DNA from: Amoebophrya sp. A120
Lineage: Eukaryota; Sar; Dinophyceae; Syndiniales; Amoebophryaceae
Assembly: GCA_905178155.1 (NCBI GenBank)
Contig: CAJINV010000003.1
Location: 3,839,600 to 3,903,599, forward strand
Direction: 5' to 3'
DNA: 64,000 nt
Shown here: positions 1 to 10,279 of the stretch, in pieces
How the letters are laid out: every line of letters begins with the position of its first letter
Numbering within the stretch: the stretch's first letter is position 1
Translations under genes and position numbers: made by a program
Notes under the pieces: generated by a model
Seen by the model: only the letters and a program-made list of their open reading frames with translations
The model's database searches: none
Told to the model about the DNA's origin: nothing

Positions 1-109
1 CTGAGTAGTGTTCTGTGTTTGACGGTGCTATGTGCTTTTTCTACAGTCAGAGGCATTCGTGTGTGTGATCGTGACTCCGCCAGTCTAGCACCTTGGGACT
101 CTCCTGTTA

Positions 110-1720
110 GACCAAAGCCCGCCGCCGCGCCTAGCGTTCGCAGAACAGAAGGCGCCGCGAGTGCCTCCGTGGGGTGCTTGTGCGGCGCTGCCGCGCTTCG
201 CTGCCTCCTGCCCAGTGTGGCGGCCGAAGGCGGCAGGAATCTCCGCCCGGATCTCATCGGCCGACCCGGCCAGACGGCGCGCCCGCTACATTGGGGGGCG
301 ACGACGGTGGGCGGTGGCGCCGCCCTTTCGGCCTCGATGGATCGCTTTTGACGCGCGGAAGTTCTGCGCCTGGTTCTCTTCGCGGTTTTCTTCCGGTTCC
401 TGCCCGGCTCCTGGTTCGCCGGGATTTCCGCAGCCGCAGCGCAGTGCGCGCTCATGCAGAACGCCGAAGCGTTGTCGATTGATTGCGGGACTCGCTCCGT
501 GGCTTGGCTATTTTGGAACAGGGGCCCAGGCGGGGCTGTGTGTGCTCGCAAAATATGCAAAAGGGGCGGCGGGCGGCGCGACTACTTTTGCTGGCGCGCG
601 GGGGCGAAGCCCGGGCCCGCGTGTCGTTTTTGGCCCGCCGGCTCCCCGGCCTCGGGCGGCGCGGAGCGGATCTCCGCTACTTTGCCGCCTACGCGGGCAG
701 CGGAGACAAACAGGGTGGCGAGGGGGCCGCAGACCTCTTGAGGCGCCTCGCCGGTTCGTTGGTTGGGCCCCCAGCAAGCACGCAGGCCCGCGCGCCATCG
801 GCGCATCATCACCGCCGGGGGGCCGACGCCGGGAAGGGCGGGGCCGACTCGTATCCGGCCTTTTCCCCGGATGGGGGGCGCTCTGCCGCGGATTCCGCGA
901 AGCTGCGGGGCCGTTCTGGAGGGGGAGGGCCGCCGAAGCGGGGGGATGCGCCCTGTGTGCGATGGAGAAAACTTCGGCGCGGCACGGGGCGGCCGGGCCG
1001 CTGTGAGTTGGGGCCGCGACTGTCGAATGGCCTTTGGCGGGCCGCGCCGGCCCGACTTGGTTCAGCCGCGCGGCCGGGCCGGGGGCTGCACGCCGTGAAG
1101 CGCAGCACGCCGCCGGCCGCTGCCGTGGGTGGTCCGGGTGGCGCGCAGTTTTGCCCGCGGCGAAACTGCGGGCCCCACCGAGACGCCAAGTGCCGCAGTC
1201 GCCCGGCCCGCCGGCAACGAGAACGACGCGGACAATGGGGGAGGCAAAAACAACCCCGGGGCCGAAGTTCCCGCTGCCAACCAGAGGGGGGGCCTGTTGC
1301 TCCGAAAATAAGGAGCCGCCCCCCGCGCTCGCACGCAATTCGCCACGCAGGCGCGCGGCGCCGCCGCCCGCGCCCGCAGTGTGTCGCGCTGGGCTGTTGG
1401 GCCCAGGCCGCCGGCCTTTTGGCTTCGGCGGAGCTAAGGCCCGAACGCAGGCTGGCCCCTTTCGGTGCCCGCGCTGAAGGGGCGCGGCGCGAGCCCATCG
1501 GCGCGTAGAGGGGCGGGCGCGGGCGAGTGCGTGGGGCGCCGCGAATTGTTCAGCTCGCGCGCCGCAGCGGTTGCTCAGGGTACTGGCGCGGGAAAGGTGC
1601 CGGCCGGCCCGGCCGGCGGGAAGTGCGGCTCGGGCGCCGCTCTCTGCGTCGGCGGCTCTTCTATTAATTTGGTCCACGGACGCCTCGTCTCCTCGCAACG
1701 CCGCTCGTGCTTGGAACATG
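110..1720. other. GC-rich island, no credible gene
   Basis: About 1.6 kb of strongly GC-rich DNA with an abrupt edge near 110 and a return to normal composition around 1,700-1,750. Long open frames occur on both strands in several phases at once, which is what depletion of AT-rich stop codons produces. Their translations are Arg/Ala/Gly/Pro-rich with no domain, no splice structure and no preferred frame. I see no rRNA or tRNA in it. A second island of similar size lies at 47.75-49.35 kb. What it does is unknown. Confidence 0.6.
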
Positions 1721-2646
1721 ATCGGAACTCGGAACAGTAATGGAAATGGCCCAGCGCCGATAGCGTTTGTGCGTCGCCAGCGCGCACCGACTTTTTGTGC
1801 ATGTGGTGTTCGTGATTCATGCGTATTTATCGTGCCGACGTCGGCACTTTTTGAAAGCAGTATAATTCAACGCGCCTCGTGTTAATGGCAGCTTTTTTCC
1901 CAGCGGATCCCCAAGCCTCAGCATTGCAAACGAGAGTGCGCTGGTTCGAGAGCTCCAAAAAGCCTGCTTCGGTTCGAAGGCCCTGCGTGGGTACGCGTGT
2001 TATTGACGATGAACATCATGCCACTATGGAAGCCACAGCTTGGGTATCTGACGCCGCAGTACCCAGCGACCAAGCAAGAAGGGGCGACGAGCGTGCTGAA
2101 TTTGAACTTTGTTCCAAAGTACTCACCACGGACTCCGCGCGCGATAGGCACAGGGAAGGGTGCACGCGAACAGGACCAGCAAGGCACCCCCGCGTAAAGT
2201 GCTGGCTTGTCTCCTCAAAAGCATTGCTGATGCACACTTTTTTTGTCGTGCAATTCCTCAGCGCAAAGGCCATTTCCGACCGAGCTATTGAGGACGATCT
2301 GTGTAATATGTCGGATTTCGATTCCTTCAAATAACAGGTTGGCGGCAAGTGTGACGCATTCGGTAGCAGATCTGGAGCAGGCGCTGGCTCGGCTGCAGAA
2401 GGGACGCAACTTCGTGCAGAGCAACAAAAGAGTGACGCTTACGCCTCACGAAATATCGTTGTCCAGAGCGGTGCTCGCGATTTGGCGCGCAAATTGCTAC
2501 AATCACGATGAAGCGCTTGTGTCCCGCGGCCACGCAATAGAGGAAGCCAGTATTCTTTTTCATCGGTAGTTTGCGGTCTGTCAAAAAGAAAAAACAAAAC
2601 ACTTCATCATGCTGCACATCAATCATGCTACGGTAATATTCTGTTA
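1721..2646. other. Intergenic stretch with a possible 5' exon
   Basis: No complete gene is evident. An open stretch at about 2,330-2,566 reads, on the plus strand, a helical heptad-like sequence (SVADLEQALARLQKGRNF) that would fit an upstream exon of the coiled-coil gene starting at 2,647. I could not find a donor/acceptor pair with matching phase to join them, so it is not annotated as coding. Confidence 0.3.
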
Positions 2647-3408
2647 ATGCGAAAACTAAAAGGAACCGAGTGTCAGAGCGGGTTTCGCTCGCGAGCTGAC
2701 AAACTAGCGCGCGAATTCGTCGGGGCGAAGCGTCGCGAAAAAGATCTGGAAATGAGAAAAACGGCTGAGCGCGAAACCGCCGCGGGGCATGCTCGAGACA
2801 TCGCCGCCCTGAACGCGGACATAGAATTTTTGGAAGAAAAGCTGCGACTCGCCGAGTGCACGGCTGTGCGGAACCTGCAGCATCACGTTTCGGTGTACGC
2901 CTCACGGGTGGAAAATTTTGCCGCAGCAGGAGGAGGACACCATGCGTCTTCCTCGGGTCCTCCCGGAGGGCCGGTCGAACGCGAAACGACCGCCACGGCG
3001 AGCCCCCGGGACCTGCTCCTGCAGAGAAAAAGCACGTCCCGCAGCTTCGGCATCGAGGTTAGTACCGGCGGCGTCGCGGAAATGGAAGTTGAGCAGGGCG
3101 ACGAGTCGCCTCCTCCGGGTAACGTGCAGGGGGCTCACAACAGATTTCAACAGCGGCAGCTAGGGAGGTTTTCTTCCCCGGAGGCGTGGCGACTGGGTCA
3201 TTCGCAGCCGAGGCCGAGGGCCGAGGTGGCTGGTCAACCACTGAACATGGAAGCCCTGCGCGGCATCAAGTCTGATCTGCAAACACTCAGTTTTCAGTTT
3301 CTTAGCGATCCTAAGATTCACCGCATAGTGCAAGCAACCCCCACGTTGGGAACGCGGGACCAGACAAGTAAACTCTGGGTGTATCCCCGATGCGCTTCTC
3401 CAACGTGA
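2647..3408 (+). CDS. Hypothetical coiled-coil protein
   Basis: A 253-residue open frame that I do not recognise. Residues about 15-80 are rich in Lys, Arg, Glu and Ala with heptad spacing (AREFVGAKRREKDLEMRK, then DIEFLEEKLRLAEC), which predicts a coiled coil. The middle is a low-complexity Gly/Ser/Pro/Arg linker. The C-terminal third contains a short ordered-looking segment (MEALRGIKSDLQTLSFQFL). The ATG at 2,647 is only the first in frame. The coiled coil begins almost at once, so an upstream exon is likely, and the 3' end may also be an unrecognised splice. Codon use and frame continuity look genuine. No function is proposed. Confidence 0.4.
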   Translation: MRKLKGTECQSGFRSRADKLAREFVGAKRREKDLEMRKTAERETAAGHARDIAALNADIEFLEEKLRLAECTAVRNLQHHVSVYASRVENFAAAGGGHHASSSGPPGGPVERETTATASPRDLLLQRKSTSRSFGIEVSTGGVAEMEVEQGDESPPPGNVQGAHNRFQQRQLGRFSSPEAWRLGHSQPRPRAEVAGQPLNMEALRGIKSDLQTLSFQFLSDPKIHRIVQATPTLGTRDQTSKLWVYPRCASPT

Positions 3409-4001
3409 TTTTTGAGATGGGCAAACAGGAGATTCAGATTGATTGTTGCTGGACAACATTCCACGAGCTGAAAACCAGCATTTGGCTTTGTCGGCGTTCG
3501 TTGCATTGCAGACGATTCTGCGGTAGTTTCGATGAGTTGCCACTTATGTCGATACAAATCGTGAAGTGTGTTGTAAGGAAAACGAGAACCGCAACCGCAA
3601 CTCGATATCATAGAGTGACACACCAGTCGGCCAGTCGTAACGAGAGTTGTGTCGCACAGAGAGGAATTTCGCTTTTCATATCGAGAGACCTTCGGATATT
3701 CGAAAGAGCGTCTAATTATAATGAGCGTCATCTCGATGATTCAGGTCCTCCTACATTTCTTTGTCTTTATCCCTACGTTTTCGAAAGCCTTACCCAAATG
3801 AAAATCATTTAGCTGACGGTGGTTCCCACGCCGCCTCGGCTTTTTGGGACACCCGTTCTACCGGCCCACTACTGTCCACGACCTGTATCGTATTTTTTAT
3901 TCGAAAGAAGTCTTTTTTTCAAGCAATAACAAACGATGGCGGTGCGCTTTTCTCTTTCGTCACGCCGAAGTCTACAAATTGCAGGCAAGGTTGTACATGT
4001 T
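3409..4001. other. AT-richer intergenic stretch
   Basis: No frame with protein-like composition on either strand. Short frames here are shadows. I see no RNA gene or repeat. Confidence 0.4.
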
Positions 4002-4327
4002 TTACCGTTCTTTGGATCGTAGGTCGATGAAGGTCTGCCTTCGCGGCTGCGGCGGGGGGAGCTACGCCGGATTCTCGGAATTTTCGTCGCGTGGAGGAAC
4101 TTCGTATTGGCAAAGAGGATATTTATAAGTACCTTTCCGGGCGTAAGATGAAGCTTCGCCTCGTAGCGGTACTTGCCGTCGGGCGCGTGCTGGAAGATCA
4201 CTTGCGGACACGGTTCAGACCCGATGACGATACTGTGCACTCCTGCGCAGTGGAGGACATCTTCGCTCAGCTGGAAGACAACGCGACGACCCGGAATAAA
4301 CTTGATCATGGCCGCCGTTTCCACCAA
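4002..4327 (-). CDS. Possible small hypothetical protein (two exons)
   Basis: On the minus strand an open frame starting at 4,327 (second Met at 4,309) gives a globular-looking peptide with the segments MIKFIPGRRVVFQL, HSIVIGSEPCPQVIFQ and YRYEAKLHLTPGK. It meets a GTACTT donor after codon 65, at 4,133. An acceptor ending at 4,035 keeps phase 0 and adds TFIDLRSKER before a stop at 4,002, for 75 residues in all. The ORF also stays open through the intron, so splicing is uncertain. The gene would be divergent to the membrane-protein gene starting at 4,436, and this is why the plus-strand frame of 4,091-4,435 is treated as its shadow. The family is not recognised. Confidence 0.33.
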
Positions 4328-4435
4328 CCTATCGAGCCAAAGCGCCGCGATGGCGGTGCAGGCCCCTTCTCTCCTAGAGAACGACGGTCGCAGCTATTCG
4401 CGAACGCGGCCGCGCACGATGGCACCAGCAACGCG

Positions 4436-7400
4436 ATGAACACCACTACGACAGAAGCTCCGACGGTGTTTGTCGCCACCGGCGGGTACCTGATCACGCA
4501 AGCGCCGCCCCCTCCGGAAGGGGTGTACAACCCCTGTAAGGGCGAAAAGCCGCCAGAAACGTACGAGGAAATATTGGCGGCGGAGGAGGAGGAGCGACAG
4601 GCGGAGCGGGACCGGGCCGCGATCTTGAACTTTGTTCTGATGGTGCTGATCGTGATTGTGCTTCTCCCGACTGTGATTTTTCCCATGCTGGGCATGACAT
4701 TCCTGTCCGGCCCGTTTGCGTTTCTGTACAAGGCACTCGCGGTGAACGCCATCCCGGAGTCGCGGTACCACGCGCCGCTGCAGCAAAACCCGGACGTTAT
4801 GGACTTGGAGTACCCCTGGTACAGTTTCACCGAGGACATGCAGTTGTGCGTGCACGTGTGCTGCTGCTACGCGGCCCGGGTGGTATGAAATGCAAAAGCA
4901 TCGTACTAGTATAAATCGCATGACAAATCTCCTCAGCGTGAGAAATAAAATTTGTAATGCGGATTGAGCCTGAGAAATAAATTTGTAATGCGTGAATGCG
5001 ATTAGTGCGAGTACTTTTGCACAGGATAGGTGGCCCACACGTACGACGCAGCGGAGATCATGCCCTTCTTATCAAATGTAAAAATGTCTGGGTCTGGAAA
5101 CTTGTGATGCTGGGTGGCGTCTCATGATGAGGCCACAAATGCTGGCTCAGCATGAGAAGTTTCTGAGCTTCTAGGTGTTGCCTATTCTGCATGACAAACT
5201 GCGTTTCTGCATCACAGAAAAATGGAGCGCTTGGGTAACGTGCGTGACAGCTTTAAGAGTCATGCCAGACAAGCATGACAAACATGCATTCTTCCAGACC
5301 CAGACATTTTTGCATTTCATACTTCTGGGACGCGTACAAGCGGGCGATCATCTTCAACATCTTTGCGGCCCCGGCGTTCTGCGAGCAGCGGTACCAACTG
5401 CGCAAAACCAAAGGACTCAATCACGACTGGTTTGACATGACCATGCAGGAACAGCGCCGCGCCATGGTGGAAAGCTTCGTGTGCTGCTTCTGCTACGCGT
5501 ATCAGGAAGCCAAGGAGTTGGACGATGCGGCACATGTCCAGATCGTTTGCTGTTGCCAAGTCGCGGATACCGAGGACAAATACGCCGAATTTCCTATTGT
5601 CGGCGCTGCGGTCGCCGCGAAAAAGGCCGAGGATACTTCTAGTACGGTAGCGGACAAGGCTGGCGCCCTCTCGAGACAGCCGTCGGGCGCGGAGTTGGGC
5701 AAGGAGGGAGGTACTTGCTACTATCCTGAAGTTCTGTATGTGAAGATGATGAAAATTAAGTTTTGAATTTTAGAAAATCCACTTTCTACAACTAATAGGT
5801 CTTTCATCATGATCAAAAATATCTGATTTCCTCCTTTCTTTCTGCAGTTCCGTTGACCCAGAAGACGCTGCAGCAGCTGGAGCAGGCAACCGGGGGTGAG
5901 CGTGGTCAGGCCATTCCTGCGGATCAGCAGTCCTTTGCGTCCAAAGTGATCCAGGATTTGGAATCACACGCCGGTGGCACAAGCCGCGCCTCTCCCGCAA
6001 AGAAGAAGGCTCTGGACGATCGTTCGGACGTGATGTCCGTTGCCTCGCACAAAGTTCTCCAAAAGTCTGTCAGCAAGGGAAACGAGCCCGAGGCTGTCAT
6101 GCAGCGCATCGGGGAGGATTCCCCGATTGGCGGCATGCAGCAACTGGAGGACGCCGCGGAGGGCGCTGGCGACGACGACGCACGAGAGCTCACCGAGGAG
6201 CAACTGGCGGCGCAGGAAGAGCGGCGAGAAAAGAGGGCGCGAAGGTTAAGAGAAAGACGGGCACTGGAAGCGACAATCACGGAAGACGAGCGGCTGCGCA
6301 AGCGCACACGCATCCAGAGCATACACGCGCGCGAAAAGGGGAAAGCGCCCGGGATTCCGTTCGAGGTGCATTCGTCAAAAAAGCGAGCCCAGATGGAGCG
6401 CGACCGCGCCGCGAAAGAGGAGCGCAAGCTCGCGGCAGAACGGGAGCGGCTGCGGGCAGAAGGTCTGCTGCCGCCGGAAAGCACCGCGTATTCCAGCACC
6501 GAGGACGCCATGACAGAGGTCGCGCGCACGGAGCGGTCCCTGCGCGGGGCCGTGAACGACTTGAACCGAGCCGACGGCGAGGCATCCGAGACGGATGTGT
6601 ACTCCATGCACACGAAACAGCGGTCCTTGAAAGAAAGCACCTACGCAACCTCGGAGACAACCGACGACTCGGAGTACTCCAGCACGTACATGGCGAAAAG
6701 GCAGGCGAAACAGATGCGGCGAAAGCAGCGCGCGGCAGAGAAGTCGTACATCGACAACGCGGACGACATCAGCGACGCCAGCACAACCGCAAAAGCACTC
6801 GCCCGGGTGAAGCTGCCCGGCGGGGTGTTCACGAAAAAGCAGTTCAAACGCCTGGATGAAATGAAAATCGTATAATTGCTTTGTCAAGTTTTTCTGCAAT
6901 TTGATAATGTGCGATTCCTGGGACGAGTAGCTCTAGACACAGATCATCGGGTTGTTTTTACCTCAGTTTTATTGCATCGGGATGTTCACTCGCATAAAAA
7001 CTGCAGCGCAAGCTTTTTCGAGAAGCAGATGCAGATCAGTCCGGCAGCATCAACATCGAAGAGTTCGGGTTGTTTTTGGACCGCAGGTTTGGCGTGCGGC
7101 CTAACATGTCGACGCTGGATATGCTGTTGAAGATGATCGATGACAACAACGACGGGGAAATTGACGAGGAGGAGTTTGTGGCCTTTTTCATGCTCATCCT
7201 GAAATACGCCAACGACGCGAAGAAACTCAACGACTTGCGTTCGAAGAAGTTCTTCATTGCCGTCTGCAGTAACGGAGCGCTGCTTCTCAGTTTCGGGTTT
7301 CTCACCCTGTTCGCGTACCAGTCTGCGAAAAAGTGCGAGGAGGTGTGCGTCGACGAGAACATCGCTTGCCCGGGGGAAACGCGCGCGCACTGCACCCTGA

Positions 7401-7711
7401 GGTGCTTTGAACCGAAAGAACCCAATACGTATGTCGAGTACGGCCTGGTGGCTAGCATGATGTTCTGGATGCTCGCGAGCGGTATGCTGATTTTCCTATT
7501 CTTCTTGTTCTGCTGCCCAGCCATTGTCACCTGCCTTGGAATGCTGTGCGGTGGCAGGAAGGCAGACAAGACGCCCGTCATCCATTACGACGACGACGGC
7601 GGGGTCGACCCCGAGACCCAAAGCCCCTCGCGCATCAGGCAACAAGTCAGCAGCATGTACCAGATGGCGCTCAGCAAAGGGGTACAAGATCGTGTTTTTC
7701 TGCAGCTTTAA
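4436..7711 (+). CDS. Membrane protein with PLAC8-like Cys cluster and two EF-hands
   Basis: Exons 4,436-4,883; 5,034-5,069; 5,327-5,710 (or 5,734); 5,848-6,869; 7,007-7,711 give 864 (or 872) residues in one frame once two introners are removed. Order: an acidic N-terminus; a hydrophobic segment near residue 65 (FVLMVLIVIVLLPTVIF); a Cys-rich domain (CVHVCCCYAARVAHTYDAAE, then VESFVCCFCYAYQEAKELD) resembling PLAC8-family spacing; a long charged helical region; two EF-hand loops, DADQSGSINIEEF and DDNNDGEIDEEEF; and two C-terminal transmembrane segments flanking a Cys-rich loop. EF-hand 1 is assembled across the last GT-AG intron, which confirms that join. The likely role is a calcium-responsive membrane protein. 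PLAC8 assignment is tentative and the EF-hands are firm. An alternative start at 4,306 is in another frame. Confidence 0.75.
4884..5028. mobile_element. Introner element 1 (family B), TSD GGTGG
   Basis: A 145-bp element inside the membrane-protein gene. The right end is the B-family terminus (TTTTGCACAGGATA). The left end is a mutated version of it, starting TATGAAATGCAAAAG. It is flanked by GGTGG at 4,879-4,883 and 5,029-5,033. Removing the element and one GGTGG joins Ala-Arg-Val to Ala-His-Thr in frame. This is the only one of the eleven whose boundaries can be slid to GT-AG. Confidence 0.85.
5070..5321. mobile_element. Introner element 2 (family A), TSD CTTCT
   Basis: A 252-bp element with A-family inverted termini: TATCAAATG followed by GTCTGGGTCTGG on the left and the complement on the right. 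It is flanked by CTTCT at 5,065-5,069 and 5,322-5,326. Removal gives Met-Pro-Phe-Trp-Asp in frame. It leaves a 36-nt exon between itself and element 1. The interior is almost the same as element 8 at 31,296, which has the same length. Confidence 0.92.
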
Positions 7712-7722
7712 TGATGTTCTCC

Positions 7723-9654
7723 ATGAATGATTGCGCGGCGGCGCGGACCTCGACTTCCGTCGTTGATTTGTTGACAAGCGTAATATCCTCGTCCGAAAGC
7801 GAAAGTAATTCAGAGAGAAAAAAGAAACCAGGCTCCTGTTACTTATGAATGTGGTTGACACTACTAACTTATATTTTTTTTTTCGAGCATGGGCAGTACG
7901 TATTTCTGTAAACTCTAAATCCTAATTCTACATTTTTTTAAAACAGCATCGCGTGACGACTCGAGAAGACTACCTGGCAGCTGAAAGAGAGCAGACTTTG
8001 AATCAACTCGCGAAGGGAAATCAGATCTATTTTCAGCCGATCACTGCAGGAGGCGGCCGAAACAAGAAGCGGCACGACCCACGAGTTCCGGATCCGTTGA
8101 AAATCATGGAGGGCGAGTTCGAGACCGAAGACGCTTTCCTACAGGCTTTGGCCAACAATCCGCTGGAGCCAATTGCGTGGGTGCCGCCGGGGTTGGCCGA
8201 CGACTTTGTCGTGGAGGTGGTCGCGAAAGAAGAGGACGAGGAAGAAGTCAATCGCAAGAAGCGCCGAAAGGACAAGCTGAAGCGCATGCAGAAAAAGCAG
8301 AAAAAACAAGACATGCTTGCGCTGAGGGACTCAAGTCCGCCGGCTTTGGAGGATGAGAAAGAAGAGGACTATAGCTACCTGCTGCGAGCGAAGGGGAACA
8401 AACGCCAACCAATCGAGGACCGGTTTCAGCACGCGAACACGAGAGAGATCAAGTCCATGGGTCGTCAGGCGATGAAGCAAATGCAGGGTCTTGCGGACGG
8501 CATGGCTTCCAAGGTGATGGAGTTTGATCCGGAGAAAGCGCAAGAAAGGCAGGATGCGGTCGACGACGCTTTGCTGGACGAGGCTCTGGAGGAAGCCGCG
8601 GGTGGGGCTGGTGTTGCGGGCGGTTCGCTGTCCCGGGAGAGAACCATCGGGCAGCTGGCCACAGCGGAGACCATTGCCGATCTGGGTTCCTTGGAGGAGG
8701 AGCAGGATGGCCTCGGTGAAGACGGAGAAATTGTCGATCAAAACGCGGCCCTGTTCGCTAGCAGACAGCAGCTGATGATTCCAAAAACAGAGGACGAGGT
8801 GCGGCGGGATGCGTACTACGCTACGCCAATCTATAATCACACCGTAGACACGCAGCGAGACCAGGAGCAGTGGGGCAATTGGGAGCAGGATTTTCGAGCG
8901 CAGCAACGGTACAAATTGCGCATAACAATTCCGATCGCGGATCGATGTCAGTGAGTGTTTACTTCAAAATGCAATACTGTCTGATGTTTTTCGATCAGTC
9001 ACCGGGCACAAAGTTGTTAAGTAAGTACCTGTATAGATGTAAATGGTTTCTCTTTCTAGAGCTTATGAAACACCATAAAACACCAGGTCGAACATCAGGA
9101 AGCAGGTGAACCAGTTGATAAAGATCGCCGGCGACGACCCTGACAAATACAAGTCGGCCTTGACGGTTGCCAAACAAAACTTCGGTATTGGGTACGATGA
9201 GGATGACATTCGGCGCATGACTCGCAAGCACAAAGAGCTGTCCGAGGAGAAGGCTGCCAAAGCAGCTGAGAAGCAAGAGCAAATGGAAGTCTACGTGAAG
9301 CAAGTGGAGCAGTGCATGCTCTCTCGCGATCCCTACGGGTTGGAGGAAGCCCTGAAGGGGCTAAAAGAGATGACGCTCGGAACGCGCCAGCACGCACGTC
9401 TGCTCTCCATTGCGCGCGCCGAGTTGCCCGTCGTGCAGAAGGAGGCAGAAGCCGCGCGGGTGGGGCGCGGGGAGCAAAGTCTGGCACCCCACTGGTCCAA
9501 ATACGTCGCGCCAGATGTGTCCGAGGAACTGGCGCCCGGGATGGGGGACCCGCAGGCATTCCAGGTCCCTAGCCGAAAAAAACATGACGAATCCACCGAG
9601 GAGCCTGTGCCCGAGAAAAAGAAAAAAACTGGCGGTAAATTCAAGATAAAGTAG
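7723..9654 (+). CDS. Charged hypothetical protein, three exons
   Basis: Exons 7,723-7,779, 7,947-8,950 and 9,087-9,654 total 542 codons. The second intron has a GTGAGT donor and CACCAG acceptor and joins ADRCQ to SNIRKQ in frame. The first exon is less certain: it was chosen because an ATG and a GTAATA donor give the right phase, but it starts only 11 bp after the previous stop codon. The protein has a Lys/Arg-rich helical region (NRKKRRKDKLKRMQKKQKKQ), an Ala/Glu-rich segment, a Trp-containing block (QWGNWEQDFRAQQRY), a conserved-looking block (DDPDKYKSALTVAKQNFGIG) and a basic C-terminus (KKKKTGGKFKIK). The composition suggests an intracellular, possibly nuclear, protein. No family is recognised. 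Confidence 0.65.
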
Positions 9655-10279
9655 TCGTGTCGCGTTGGCTTGGCCATCATGGCATTTTGACACCTAGTGA
9701 CCTCCTAATAAGTACTTTGACCACTACCTCTACCACACGGCTGCTGAGCTTTTTTTTTGCACAACCCTGCACAAGAACTCTGCCTGCCTTCCTCTGTAAA
9801 ATCAGCGTTGCGCTTTGTACATTCACTTGCTATAATTCTTGAGAATCAGAAAGACGTACACGAAGCGAGCGGGCCCCGTGATAACAAGCGCCTGGGCACG
9901 CGCGTGTTCGTCTCCTACTCAGCGTGAGCTACTTATTTCATCGTTGCGTTCTTCATCTCATTTATCGTCCATGGCGCAAGCCACTGCGTTTTGTCGTGCG
10001 AGTCGAAAAAGAATCGCGTTTCCATCATGTATTCCGTCTATCGTCATAAGCGTTCTACACATTGCCGCGGCCACTTGTCGTGATTCGTTCTTGCCACGTG
10101 CGACTTACTGTACTTCGTCTGTTGTTAGACCGTACGTTTTGACTTCGTTTTTTTCACATTACACCAGACAGTGAAGCAACTTTTTCCCATACCGTGCCTC
10201 CTTTGATTAAACACTTTCACCTAACATATAGTAGACCCACTCGCAGCCGCAGGTGTCTACCTCTACGTTCCGCGAAAGC
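9655..10279. other. Intergenic region
   Basis: Contains the 3' flank of the upstream gene and the 5' flank of the next. No protein-like frame, repeat or structured RNA is visible. Confidence 0.4.

Noticed and set aside
161-1719. Long open frames on both strands in the first GC-rich island
   Set aside because: Frames overlap in several phases and strands, have Arg/Ala/Gly/Pro-rich translations without motifs, and are explained by stop-codon depletion in GC-rich DNA.
4091-4435. N-terminal extension of the EF-hand gene upstream of ATG 4,436
   Set aside because: Its translation is charged and low in protein-like pattern, and it is antisense to a more plausible minus-strand frame.
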